Shown here piece by piece: positions 26,630 to 34,665 of a stretch of 64,000 nucleotides of DNA; position 1 is the first letter of the stretch; each line of letters begins with the position of its first letter. The position numbers and the translations under genes are program-made. Where the stretch lies: the NCBI GenBank assembly GCA_016705245.1, contig JADIYM010000023.1, forward strand, positions 24,441 through 88,440. The letters are read 5' to 3'. The DNA is from Blastocatellia bacterium. GTDB lineage: Bacteria; Acidobacteriota; Blastocatellia; UBA7656; JADIYM01. Under the pieces are notes generated by a model. That model ran no database searches. It was not told the origin of the DNA and worked only from the letters and a program-made list of their open reading frames with translations.

Positions 26630-27357
26630 TGCAGTGTGCGAGCTTCCAGGAACAGTTGTCCGAGTTTCTCGACGGCGATCTCGGCGAAAAGGATCGCCAA
26701 TCCGTCGAGAAGCACCTGCGTACGTGCGCCGTCTGCTCGACCGTTCGTGATGACCTCGCGAGATTGATCGCTGCGAGCGCGAATCTTCCGCTGCACACGC
26801 CGTCGCCGGTCGTGTGGACGAGGATCGAACGCGAGATCGGCGGTGGATCGGTCGTCGCCGGTCCTTCCGCCTGGTGGCGAAGACTGAGTGCGCGTCATTA
26901 CGACTTCAGCGTGTCGGCCCGGCAACTGGTCGCGGCGGCTGCAACTGTCGTCGTAGCCGTGGGCACGTTCTGGGCGATTCAGTACACGTCGCCAAACGCT
27001 CTTCCGTCGATTGGGGTGAACTGGAACTCGATGGGCGGCGCTTCGCAGGGTGTGCAGGCCGTGCCGCTCGCCCACGTCACGCCGGTTGACGAGGTCGCAC
27101 GGCTGCGAGGTCTCGTCGACGAGATGTCGCGCACGGTTGCCGAGGCGCAGTCCGCGTGGTCGCCGGCGCTCAGGACCACGTTCGCGAAGGCCGTTGTGGC
27201 AGCAGACACCGGGATCGTCGACAGCGAGCGCTCATACGCCGCGGCTCCATCGGATTCGACCCGAGAGACTGTACTCGACGCATATCGTGAGAAGCTGCGA
27301 CTCCTCGACGAGTTTGCACGTCTCGCGGAGAAGACGAAGAGCCCAGCGGCGAAATAG
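26629..27357 (+). CDS. Anti-sigma factor with zinc-finger (zf-HC2/ZAS) domain
   Basis: A 242-residue membrane-anchored regulator. The N-terminal zinc domain has HLRTCAVC (H29-x3-C33-x2-C36), which holds the sigma factor inactive. Then come an inter-domain linker (about 50-95), one membrane helix (about 99-120, RQLVAAAATVVVAVGTFWAIQ) and a helical periplasmic part with coiled-coil character (about 140-240). ATG 26629 overlaps the sigma stop (TGATG) and has GAGGTG 8 nt before it. The C-terminal helices (VDEVARLRGLVDEMSRTV, KLRLLDEFARLAEKT) may sense envelope signals. Confidence 0.88.
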   Translation: MQCASFQEQLSEFLDGDLGEKDRQSVEKHLRTCAVCSTVRDDLARLIAASANLPLHTPSPVVWTRIEREIGGGSVVAGPSAWWRRLSARHYDFSVSARQLVAAAATVVVAVGTFWAIQYTSPNALPSIGVNWNSMGGASQGVQAVPLAHVTPVDEVARLRGLVDEMSRTVAEAQSAWSPALRTTFAKAVVAADTGIVDSERSYAAAPSDSTRETVLDAYREKLRLLDEFARLAEKTKSPAAK

Positions 27358-27362
27358 TCGCC

Positions 27363-27448
27363 GGACCAGAACCCCGAGGGGTAGCGAGGGGCCGGCCGTT
27401 GCGTGATTGCAACGGCCGGCCCCTCGCTACCCCTCGGGGTTCTGGTCC
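27363..27448. repeat. Perfect 40-bp inverted repeat
   Basis: Left arm 27363-27402 and right arm 27409-27448 are exact reverse complements with a 6-nt loop. The arm begins GGACCAGAACCCCGAGGGGT and contains GGTAGCG. It shares its start (CCAGAACC then GAG-GGTAGCGA) with the repeat at 29053-29276, so ppx is flanked by related palindromes. It lies 5 bp after the anti-sigma stop and overlaps the upstream side of the ppx promoter. Confidence 0.95.
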
Positions 27449-27464
27449 AGCACCGGAAGTGCGC

Positions 27465-27470
27465 TAGAAT
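27465..27470 (+). promoter_or_regulatory. Possible -10 element of ppx (leaderless GTG start)
   Basis: TAGAAT is followed by 7 nt and then GTG 27478. No convincing -35 is seen, because the region is occupied by the right arm of the palindrome. If active, translation would begin at or next to the first base. Confidence 0.4.
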
Positions 27471-27477
27471 CCGGCGC

Positions 27478-29073
27478 GTGAAACTGGCAACCGTCGACAT
27501 CGGCTCCAACTCGTTCCATCTGCTCGTTGTCGAAGTCGACGAACAGGGCCACTTCCGCGCCATCGACAAGGAGCGAGAAATGGTCCGTCTCGGCTCGGGC
27601 GGGTTGACCGTCGGCCACATGACGAACGAGGCGATGGATCGGGCCATCGTCGCCCTGACTCGGTTCGCCGACCTCGCCCGTGCGCACGGCTGCGACCGCA
27701 TAATCGCGACCGCCACGAGCGCCGTGCGCGAAGCAAACAACGGCGACAAGTTCCTCAAGCGTGTCCGGCGCAAGACCGGAATCGAGGTCGACATGCTGTC
27801 GGGCGTCGAGGAAGCGCGACTCATAGCGCGGTCTGTCAGCTATGTCCGCGACCTCGGTGCCGCGCCGACGCTTGGCATCGACATCGGCGGCGGATCGACC
27901 GAGTTCTGGATTCTCGCTGGCGGCGAGCACCGCGTCCTCGTTTCGAACCGACTCGGGTCGGTTCGCCTGAGCGACGGTTTCGTTCACAGCGACCCGATCT
28001 CGAAGCGGGAGCTCGAGCTCCTGCGCGGCTACATCACCGCTACCCTCGCGCGAACTCGCCGCGAAATCGCCGAGTCCGGGTTCGAGACCGTCATCCTCAC
28101 ATCCGGCACCGCTCTGACGCTTGCCGAGATGGCGAGCGCGGCCGAGAGCGGCGACGCGGCGGCGAAGTCCCTGCCCCCGCAGGAGACCGAGGGGCTCGAG
28201 TTGACGGCCGAGGCGTTGCGTCGAATCACGAAGACTCTGACCCGCTCAACGCTGCGGGAGCGAAAGAAGCTCCCCGGACTCCCCGAGGAGCGTGCCGACA
28301 TAATCGTCGCCGGAGCCGTGCTGCTCGACACGATCTTCTCGGAGCTCGGAATCCGGCGCGCCGTGACGAGCGACTGGGCACTGCGTGAAGGCGTACTGAT
28401 AGATTTCCTCGATCGCCACAATCCGGCTCCTGCGCTGAAAGCCGGCGAGGCCGATGGCGGCCTCGAGCTCGGCGACATCCGTCGGCGCTCGATCCTCGCG
28501 CTCGCCCGCCGGTGCGAGTACGACGCCGGTCACGCCGCGCAGACGGCGAAGCTGGCGAAGTCAATCTTCGATCAGACGACGTCTCTGCACGGCCTCGCCG
28601 CGGATGCCCGCGAGCTGCTCGAGGCGAGCGCCGTCCTGCACGACATTGGCTACACGATTGCCCATGCGATGCACAATCGGCACGGGCAGTACCTCATCAT
28701 GAACAGCGAGCTGCTCGGGTTCTCGTCCCGCGAACAGTCGATTGTGGGCAGCGTCGTCCGGTACCACGGCGGCCGACTCCCGAAAAAGAAGCACCAGGAG
28801 TTCTCGAGGCTCAGGCCGGGCGATCGCAAGCTCGTCGAGAAACTGACTGCCATCCTCACGGTTGCCGACGCGCTCGATCGCAGCAACCGCAATTCCGTCC
28901 GCGGCGTCCAGATTCGCCTCGGGAAACACCGCGTGCGGTTTGACGTAACGCCGGCGAGAGCGTGCGATCTCGAGATGTGGGACGCGACGCGCAAGGCTCC
29001 AGTCTTCGAGCGCGTCTTCGGCGTGCGGACCGAGGTCGGACTGGCGGTGCCTGATCAGAACCGGGAGCGGTAG
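27478..29073 (+). CDS. ppx: Ppx/GppA phosphatase with C-terminal HD domain
   Basis: Breaks down inorganic polyphosphate and, in relatives, the alarmone pppGpp. The N-terminal Ppx/GppA actin-like ATPase fold (about residues 1-305) shows VDIGSNSFHLLVVE at the start and LGIDIGGGSTEFW. An HD domain follows (about 325-510) with LEASAVLHDIGYTI and an extended helix bundle. GTG 27478 is chosen because it lies in the family start and next to a -10 box; the frame is open further upstream. The last six codons and stop are supplied by an inverted repeat shared with zapA. With rel, it places alarmone and polyphosphate control in one cluster. Confidence 0.93.
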   Translation: MKLATVDIGSNSFHLLVVEVDEQGHFRAIDKEREMVRLGSGGLTVGHMTNEAMDRAIVALTRFADLARAHGCDRIIATATSAVREANNGDKFLKRVRRKTGIEVDMLSGVEEARLIARSVSYVRDLGAAPTLGIDIGGGSTEFWILAGGEHRVLVSNRLGSVRLSDGFVHSDPISKRELELLRGYITATLARTRREIAESGFETVILTSGTALTLAEMASAAESGDAAAKSLPPQETEGLELTAEALRRITKTLTRSTLRERKKLPGLPEERADIIVAGAVLLDTIFSELGIRRAVTSDWALREGVLIDFLDRHNPAPALKAGEADGGLELGDIRRRSILALARRCEYDAGHAAQTAKLAKSIFDQTTSLHGLAADARELLEASAVLHDIGYTIAHAMHNRHGQYLIMNSELLGFSSREQSIVGSVVRYHGGRLPKKKHQEFSRLRPGDRKLVEKLTAILTVADALDRSNRNSVRGVQIRLGKHRVRFDVTPARACDLEMWDATRKAPVFERVFGVRTEVGLAVPDQNRER

Positions 29074-29276
29074 CGACCGGGTGGTCGGCGAAGGCGAAGC
29101 TGCTCAATAGCAATCCTCCGTGTCTCGGTGCCTCTGTGCGCGAAGCTCTTCAATAGCTTCAAGATGCTTCGCACACAGAGGCACTGAGACACCGAGACAC
29201 GGAGTTTGCTCGCTGTACGGCTACGCCTTCCCCGCCGTCCCCGCCCACACGGTCGCTACCGCTCCCGGTTCTGATC
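29053..29276. repeat. Inverted repeat whose arms form the ends of ppx and zapA
   Basis: A 27-nt arm (29053-29079) and its perfect reverse complement (29250-29276), starting GATCAGAACCGGGAGCGGTA. Each arm encodes DQNRER and the stop codon of its gene, ppx on the plus strand and zapA on the minus strand. A second palindrome (29118-29202) lies inside. Related to the repeat at 27363-27448. Confidence 0.9.
29118..29202. repeat. Inner imperfect palindrome between ppx and zapA
   Basis: Left part CCGTGTCTCGGTGCCTCTGT (from 29118) is matched by the reverse complement ending at 29202, apart from an 8-nt block present only on the right side (GACTGAGACACC-type). It is nested inside the 29053-29276 repeat and may aid bidirectional transcription stop. 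Confidence 0.6.
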
Positions 29277-29603
29277 GTCTTGTTCGATGGGTTCGAGGAT
29301 GTGCCGCTTGAGGAACTGCTCGAGCTCCGCCGTGACGCGACTGCTGCGCTCGGCGATGTCGCGGTCGATTTCCTCGAGCTGCTGACGAGTATTGTGCAGT
29401 TCCTCGGCGATATGGAGCGCGGCGAGGATGGCAACCTTCAACGAGTCCACGGTTAGGGTCTGACGCGCGATCTCCGCCATGCGGCGATCAACCATCTCGG
29501 CGAGCGCAAAAATGTGCTCGCTCTGCCCTTCCGTCCGAATGCTGTACGGCTGTCCGTAGATCTCGACTCGGACGCTACGGTTTCCGCCTTCACCTTCGAC
29601 CAT
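29256..29603 (-). CDS. zapA: Cell division protein ZapA
   Basis: A 115-residue FtsZ-associated protein that bundles FtsZ filaments at the division ring. Seen: RVEIYGQPYSIRTEGQSEHI (beta-strand region, about 11-30), ALAEMVDRRMAEIARQ, VAILAALHIAEELHN and a long C-terminal helix that forms a dimerising coiled coil. Its last residues, DQNRER, and stop codon fall in the inverted repeat shared with ppx. A coiled-coil gene lies 29 bp upstream, and the two follow pheT on the minus strand. Confidence 0.9.
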   Translation of the reverse strand: MVEGEGGNRSVRVEIYGQPYSIRTEGQSEHIFALAEMVDRRMAEIARQTLTVDSLKVAILAALHIAEELHNTRQQLEEIDRDIAERSSRVTAELEQFLKRHILEPIEQDDQNRER

Positions 29604-29632
29604 CGGTGCGAGCCTCCGTCAGAGTCCCTGGA

Positions 29633-29911
29633 TCACTTACGCGCCGCCTCGACTTCGTTCTCGAGCACCGCGATGGCGTCGAGCATCGCCTCGACCTTCA
29701 GCTTGATCGTATCGCGCTCCGAGTACAAGCGCTCGAGTTGCGACTCGAGACGCTCCTTCTCGTCGTTCATCCCGATGACTTCGCGCCGCAGATGCACGAC
29801 GTCCACCTCGAGACGCTCCTTTTCGGCCTTGAGCGCCTTGCAGTGCTCAATTGTCCGATAGATCTTGTCTTCAAGATGCGAAAACTTTTCAAGGCCTGAC
29901 AATGCGCTCAC
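29633..29911 (-). CDS. Small coiled-coil protein, ZapB-like
   Basis: A 92-residue protein that is almost entirely coiled coil (LEDKIYRTIEHCKALKAEKERLEVDVVHLRREV, about 10-45, then LESQLERLYSERDTIKLKVEAML). It starts at GTG 29911 with AGGGGG 7 nt upstream; an in-frame ATG at 30013 lies inside pheT and would give a 126-residue form. It directly precedes zapA and resembles ZapB, another coiled-coil FtsZ-ring factor, in length and heptads, but sequence identity is not established. Conservation next to zapA and pheT supports a link to division. Confidence 0.65.
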   Translation of the reverse strand: MSALSGLEKFSHLEDKIYRTIEHCKALKAEKERLEVDVVHLRREVIGMNDEKERLESQLERLYSERDTIKLKVEAMLDAIAVLENEVEAARK

Positions 29912-29969
29912 GCTGCCGCCCCCTGTCGTCTGTGATCCGTCGAGCACCCCGCGGGCTTCGACGTCTCCG

Positions 29970-32054
29970 CTACCGTAACGATGCTCCGAATCTGCTGGCG
30001 AGCTCGTCGACAATGCTCCGATGCGAAGCCGACACCTCGTCGTCCGTCAAAGTGCGCTCCTCGCTGCGAAAGGTTGCCCGCAGCGTCATGGAGAGGTGAT
30101 CGCCGGGGATCGATCCTCCCGTGAAAATGTCATAGAGAACAAAATCGGCAAGGTCGGGGATTCCGAGGGCACGAACACCCGACACGATGTCCGAATAGTC
30201 GACAGCCTTCGGTACGAGAATCGAGACATCGCGCACTACACTCGGGAACCGGGGCAATCGCCGATACGTCACCGGCGTCGGCTCGATCCCAAGCATCCGA
30301 TCGAGCGCCAGTTCCGCCAGAAAGACCTGAGATTTGAACTTGCGTCGCGTCGCGAGCTCCGGGCTCACGCGCCCGCAAATGCCGAGGACGTGACCGTCGC
30401 GCACAATTCGCGCCGCCTGGCCACGGTGCAGGCATTCTACGCGGGCGCGTTCGAATGTAAAGCTCGGCAGGCGAAGCGCGCGGATCACCGCCTCGACAGC
30501 CCCCTTGATGTCGTAGAAATCCGCGTCGCGCCGGTCACGGTGGTCTGCGTCATCGACCGTTCCGGCGATGAGGACGCCGATCGTTTCGCGCTCGACCGGA
30601 CGCTCGCCGTCCGCTGGACGAAGAAACCGCTTGCCGAGCTCGAAGAGCCTTACATTGCGCGTTCCGTGCTTCGCGTTGGTCTCGTAGGCTTCCACAAGTC
30701 CGGTGAGCAAAGACGATCGCATGCGCGGCTTGTTGTCGAGCACCGGATTTACGAGATCCACTCCGGCAGCCGCGGCGCGGTCGAGCTCGGTGCAGGCAAA
30801 CTCGTCGTCGAGTGCCCGGTCGACAAAGCTCAACGAGATCGCCTCGTTGAACCCGATGGCCTGCAGCGTCTCTCGAACGGCGCGACGCTCGGTCTCACCC
30901 GCGAGATACGTCCCCGATCCGCCCCACGGCGGCAACGTGGACGGCACGAGGCCGTAGCCGAGAGCACGGGCTACCTCCTCTACGAGGTCCTCCTCGATCG
31001 CGACGTCAACGCGATAACTCGGCGCGACCGCGAGCAGTTCCTCGGTATCGCGCAGTGGCTCGACGGCAAACCCGAGGCCGCGCAACGCGTCGACCATCCG
31101 GTCGAACGTCACTTCGTATCCGACGAGGGCTTCGACGCGCGATCGTCGGAGCGGAATCGGGGTTCGCACGGCCGGTCTGGGATAGCAGTCGACAACGCCC
31201 CGGCTCACCGTGCCGCCGGCGACCTCGACGATGAGCGCCGCCGCACGGTCGATAGCGCGCGTCGTGGCTTCGATGTCGGCGCCACGCTCGAAGCGATGCG
31301 ATGCATCCGTGTCGAGCTTGAGCGCTCGTGCCGTCCGTCGCACGCCTGCGGGCTGGAAATACGCCGCCTCGAGCAGGACGTCGACGGTCGCGTCACTGAT
31401 GCCGGTTCCCTTGCCGCCCTTGATTCCCGCAATCGCGACCGGCACGTCGGCGTCGGCAATGACGAGCATGTCGTCTCGCAGTTCGATCTCGCGGAATTCG
31501 TCGCCGGTCGCGAGTTTCTCGAGCGTCACGATTCGCTCGCCGGGCCGCGCCCGGCGTACGACGATCCGATTTCCGCCGAGCAGATTGAAATCGAACGCAT
31601 GCAGAGGGTGTCCCTGCTCGAGCAGCACGTAGTTCGTGACGTCGGCGACATTGTTGATCGAACGCTGGCCGAGCGCCTCGAGTCGACGGACCATCCAGCC
31701 GGGCGAAGGTCCGATCTTCACGCCGCGGATCACGCGTGCCACGTACCTCGGGCAGAGCTCCGCATCCTCGATCGCGACCGACGTAAGCGTCTCGGTCGCG
31801 GGGCCACTCTCTTCGACAGTCGCCACGGGTGCCGCGAGCGGCGCATCGAACAGCGCCGCAACCTCACGGGCGATGCCGAAGTGCGATAACGCGTCGGGAC
31901 GATTCGACGTGATGTCGAACTCGAACAGCGTGTCGCCGCCGATCTCTTCAATCGTGTCGACGGCCAAACCCGCCAGAGTCAATCGTTCCGCAATTCCACG
32001 CGGATCGACGTCCGTCGCGACCATCTCCTTGAGCCAGTTGATGCTGATGCGCAT
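29970..32054 (-). CDS. pheT: Phenylalanyl-tRNA synthetase beta subunit (short form)
   Basis: Large subunit that pairs with PheS to charge tRNA-Phe. It is 694 residues against about 790-800 in most bacteria. The start (MRISINWLKEMV) runs through the B1 strands straight into FDITSNRPDALSHFGIAREV, without the roughly 100-residue EMAP-II-like tRNA-binding B2 region. The rest is typical: B3/B4 (about 200-380), an editing domain, and the C-terminal ferredoxin-like anticodon-binding domain (FPSVVRDVSILVP to the end). The stop is 58 bp before the next gene's GTG; it follows pheS by 49 bp. Confidence 0.95.
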   Translation of the reverse strand: MRISINWLKEMVATDVDPRGIAERLTLAGLAVDTIEEIGGDTLFEFDITSNRPDALSHFGIAREVAALFDAPLAAPVATVEESGPATETLTSVAIEDAELCPRYVARVIRGVKIGPSPGWMVRRLEALGQRSINNVADVTNYVLLEQGHPLHAFDFNLLGGNRIVVRRARPGERIVTLEKLATGDEFREIELRDDMLVIADADVPVAIAGIKGGKGTGISDATVDVLLEAAYFQPAGVRRTARALKLDTDASHRFERGADIEATTRAIDRAAALIVEVAGGTVSRGVVDCYPRPAVRTPIPLRRSRVEALVGYEVTFDRMVDALRGLGFAVEPLRDTEELLAVAPSYRVDVAIEEDLVEEVARALGYGLVPSTLPPWGGSGTYLAGETERRAVRETLQAIGFNEAISLSFVDRALDDEFACTELDRAAAAGVDLVNPVLDNKPRMRSSLLTGLVEAYETNAKHGTRNVRLFELGKRFLRPADGERPVERETIGVLIAGTVDDADHRDRRDADFYDIKGAVEAVIRALRLPSFTFERARVECLHRGQAARIVRDGHVLGICGRVSPELATRRKFKSQVFLAELALDRMLGIEPTPVTYRRLPRFPSVVRDVSILVPKAVDYSDIVSGVRALGIPDLADFVLYDIFTGGSIPGDHLSMTLRATFRSEERTLTDDEVSASHRSIVDELASRFGASLR

Positions 32055-32103
32055 TGCAGCCGATGGTACCCGTCAGGAAGCCGGCGTCAGGGCCGGGTTC
32101 CGG

Positions 32104-33126
32104 TCAAAACTGCTCGAGGAAACGAAGGTCGTTCGCAAAGAGCAGGCGGATGTCGTCGAGATCGAACTGGCGAGCGGCGAGGCGGTCGATGCCAAAACCG
32201 AAAGCGAAGCCCGAGAACCGTTCCGGATCGATACCGACCGTTCGCAGGACGTGCGGGTGGACCATTCCGGCGCCGCCCATCTCGATCCAGCCCGATCCCT
32301 TGCACACGCGGCAACCGGTGCCCTTGCAGACGAAACACTGATAATCGAATTCGCAGCCAGGCTCGACGAAGGGAAAGTAGCTCGCGCGAAATCGCACAGG
32401 CGCATCGGCGCCGAAGAGCTGCCGGACGAACTCCTCGCAGGTGCCGCGCAGGTCCGCGAGGGTGATGCCCTCGGCGACATTGAGACCCTCGACCTGGAAG
32501 AACATCGGATTGTGTGTCGCATCCGGGGTGTCGCGTCGAAAGACGCGCCCCGGGGCGATGACCCGAAGCGGAGGCTGCCGCCGCTGCATCGCGTGTATCT
32601 GTACGGTGGACGTCTGCGACCGGAGCGCAAGGTCTTCAGACACGTACATCGTGTCCTGCGACTCGCGGGCCGGATGGCCATCCGGAATGTTCAACGCGTC
32701 GAAGTTGAAGAACGTCGTCTCGATCTCGGGGCCGTCCTCGACCGAATAACCCATGCGGACGAAGATATCCTCGATGTTCTGCCGCAGGATCGTGATCGGA
32801 TGACGGTGGCCAAGCGGCGCGGCCCGTCCCGGCAGCGTGATGTCGACCGTCTCGCGAGCGATTGTCGCGTCGCGCTCCCGGTTGGCGATTTCGGCACTGA
32901 CCCGGTCGAGACCGGCCTCGACATGCTGCTGCAGCGCGTTGAATGCCTTTCCGAAGGCTGCGCGGTCTTCCGAGGCAACGGCGCCCATCTGCTTGCGCAC
33001 GTCGGTGACGAGGCCTGCCTTTCGGCCGAGCCATCGGTCCCGAAGCGCGCGGAGCGATTCGGCGTCGCTCACCGATGCGACTTCCCGGTCGAACTGGTCG
33101 TGAAGTGATTCGAAGTTCGTGCTCAT
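32104..33126 (-). CDS. pheS: Phenylalanyl-tRNA synthetase alpha subunit
   Basis: Catalytic class II subunit, 340 residues, normal length. It has an N-terminal coiled coil (about 1-85), then the class II core. HPITILRQNIEDIFVRMGYSVEDGPEIETTFFNFDALNIP (about 105-145), HTNSVQIHAMQ-like motif 2 (VQIHAMQRRQPPLRVIAPGRVFRRD) and motif 3 GFAFGFGIDRLA are visible. Also present are RFRASYFPFVEPGCEFD and CKGTGCRVCKGSGW, the zinc-like cysteine pairs common in PheS. It follows rplT by 78 bp, a gap that holds a hairpin. Confidence 0.97.
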   Translation of the reverse strand: MSTNFESLHDQFDREVASVSDAESLRALRDRWLGRKAGLVTDVRKQMGAVASEDRAAFGKAFNALQQHVEAGLDRVSAEIANRERDATIARETVDITLPGRAAPLGHRHPITILRQNIEDIFVRMGYSVEDGPEIETTFFNFDALNIPDGHPARESQDTMYVSEDLALRSQTSTVQIHAMQRRQPPLRVIAPGRVFRRDTPDATHNPMFFQVEGLNVAEGITLADLRGTCEEFVRQLFGADAPVRFRASYFPFVEPGCEFDYQCFVCKGTGCRVCKGSGWIEMGGAGMVHPHVLRTVGIDPERFSGFAFGFGIDRLAARQFDLDDIRLLFANDLRFLEQF

Positions 33127-33149
33127 CGAAACGGTGGGCTCTGACAGCT

Positions 33150-33184
33150 CCGGGTCAGCGCCCCATGCGAGCGCGCTGACCCGG
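33150..33184 (-). promoter_or_regulatory. Hairpin between rplT and pheS
   Basis: A perfect 12-bp stem (33150-33161 with 33173-33184) and an 11-nt loop in the 78-bp gap. No T-run follows on the minus strand, and no Phe-rich leader peptide is seen, so its role (processing, partial termination or none) is open. Confidence 0.4.
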
Positions 33185-33204
33185 GTGTGTCCGACGACTG
33201 GTGT

Positions 33205-33576
33205 TCAGGCTGCGGGAACGGCGTCGATCGCCTGCTTCGCAGAGCCGACGAGCGCGGCGAAGGCCGCCGGCTCGTGGACCGCGAGGTCAGCAAGCGCCTT
33301 GCGATCGAGCTCCACGCCGGCAAGCTTCAGCCCGTGCATGAACTGGCTGTAGCTCAGACCGTTCAGGCGGGCCGCCGCGCTGATGCGCACGATCCAGAGG
33401 GATCGGAAATCGCGCTTCTTGAGCTTGCGCCCGGTGTACGCGAAATTCAGTGCGCGCTCGACGGACTCCTTGGCCTGTCGATACAGCTTCGACTTGTTGG
33501 CGCGATAGCCTTTGGCGAGCTCAAGGATCTTCTTGCGCTTCTGAAGCCGGCTACTTCCTCGTTTGACTCTTGGCAT
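33205..33576 (-). CDS. rplT: Ribosomal protein L20
   Basis: Primary binding protein of 23S rRNA, needed for early 50S assembly and autoregulation of its operon. All of it is recognisable: RVKRGSSRLQKRKKILELAKGY, YRQAKESVERALNFAYTGRK, RDFRSLWIVRISAAARLNGLSYSQFMHGL. Length 123 residues. It follows rpmI by 66 bp. Confidence 0.98.
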   Translation of the reverse strand: MPRVKRGSSRLQKRKKILELAKGYRANKSKLYRQAKESVERALNFAYTGRKLKKRDFRSLWIVRISAAARLNGLSYSQFMHGLKLAGVELDRKALADLAVHEPAAFAALVGSAKQAIDAVPAA

Positions 33577-33642
33577 ACGGAATACTCCTTCCTGACTGGC
33601 CCTCAGCGGGGCGTGTCCTCGTAAATCGGGTGCACCCGGGGC

Positions 33643-33846
33643 TTAGGGCCGTCCGTACGGAAGCATGCGCTTCACGAGACCCGCGTCATTCGGCGACAAG
33701 ATCACGTCGTGATCGAGGTTGCGCTTCCGCTTGGAATCCTTCTTTGTGAGGATGTGGCGCGCGTGCGAATGGCCACGCTTCACCTTGCCGCTCGCAGTCA
33801 TGCGGAACCGCTTGGCAGCGCCTTTGTGTGTTTTGAGCTTCGGCAT
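33643..33846 (-). CDS. rpmI: Ribosomal protein L35
   Basis: A 67-residue ribosomal protein (PKLKTHKGAAKRFRMTASGKVKRGHSH then HILTKK...) of normal length. ATG 33846 has AGGAG (in CAGGAGTAGCAC) just before it. It lies 87 bp after infC, with an A/T-rich stretch in the gap, which may hold a second promoter for rpmI-rplT. Confidence 0.97.
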   Translation of the reverse strand: MPKLKTHKGAAKRFRMTASGKVKRGHSHARHILTKKDSKRKRNLDHDVILSPNDAGLVKRMLPYGRP

Positions 33847-33933
33847 CGTGCTACTCCTGAAACGTAAAAAATACCGTTTAATGCAAGCGCCGCGGTCAAG
33901 CCCCGGCGCGATCGCGCGTCTCGCGACGCAAAC

Positions 33934-34665
33934 TCAAGCCTCCGGTTCGATTGCCGGGGGCTCTGGCGCCGGCTCGGGCGCCGCTGAACTTTCGACGGCT
34001 GCCGGAGCAGCCTCTTCGACAACTGTTGCGGCCGCTTCCGGTGCAACGGAAGGTGCCGCCGCGGCCGGTTTCGGCGCAGCCGGCTTCGGCTTGGGCTTGT
34101 TCGGCGCTCTGCCCTTCTTCGGTCCGATGATGGTGAACATGTTCATGCCTTCCATCTTCGGCTCGACTTCCATCGACCCTTCCTCCGCCAGTTCCTCGAC
34201 GAGCCGCATCAACAGCGCAAGTCCGAGTTCCTTGTGCGTGACCTCACGGCCGCGGAAATGGACGGTCGCCTTAACCTTGTCGCCGTCCTGAAGAATCCGG
34301 GCGGCGTGGTTCTTCTTGAAGTCGTAGTCGTGATCGTCGGTGCCGGGTCGGAACTTGATCTCCTTCACCTGGATCATCGTCTGCTTCTTCTTGGCCTCGT
34401 TCGCCTTCTTCTTCTGCTCGTACTGCCAGCGGCCGAAATCGATGATGCGGCAGACCGGCGGATCGACCGCCGGCGCGACCTCGACGAGATCGAGCCCCTT
34501 TTCCTGAGCCAGGCGGATGCCCTCGGCCGGCGTCATCACGCCGAGCTGCCCGCCGTCCTCGTCGATGACGCGGATGCGCGGCGCACGAATGCGCGCGTTG
34601 ATGTTGACCCGCGGTGCCCGCTCGGGGCGCATGGGCCGACGACCTCGACGTCCGAATCCGCTGAT
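33934..34665 (-). CDS. infC: Translation initiation factor IF-3 with AUC start and a long Ala/Pro tail
   Basis: IF-3 controls the fidelity of start-codon choice on the 30S subunit. The family core is clear: RIRAPRIRVIDEDGGQLGVMTPAEGIRLA (about 20-50), LDLVEVAPAVDPPVCRIIDFGRWQYEQKKKANEAKKKQ (about 60-95) and KEIKFRPGTDDHDYDFKKNHAARILQDGDKVKATVHFRGREVTH. The C-terminal 60 residues are Ala/Pro/Lys-rich and not part of the fold. The best start is ATC 34665, 6 nt after AGGAGGT (34678-34672), giving 243 residues; an ATG at 34632 has no clear ribosome-binding site. The thrS TAA is in frame 18 codons upstream, so the start must be between. Confidence 0.93.
   Translation of the reverse strand: MSGFGRRGRRPMRPERAPRVNINARIRAPRIRVIDEDGGQLGVMTPAEGIRLAQEKGLDLVEVAPAVDPPVCRIIDFGRWQYEQKKKANEAKKKQTMIQVKEIKFRPGTDDHDYDFKKNHAARILQDGDKVKATVHFRGREVTHKELGLALLMRLVEELAEEGSMEVEPKMEGMNMFTIIGPKKGRAPNKPKPKPAAPKPAAAAPSVAPEAAATVVEEAAPAAVESSAAPEPAPEPPAIEPEA

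Noticed and set aside
28500..28600. Frameshift separating Ppx and HD parts of ppx
   Set aside because: The frame is continuous with matching codon use and both domains are typical of long Ppx/GppA proteins.
30021..31889. Long plus-strand open frame antisense to pheT (about 620 codons)
   Set aside because: It is the shadow of pheT in a GC-rich genome: no start signal, no known motif and strongly charged, repetitive composition.
33150..33184. T-box or attenuator for pheS
   Set aside because: No T-box consensus, no terminator-type T-run and no Phe-rich leader peptide are seen.
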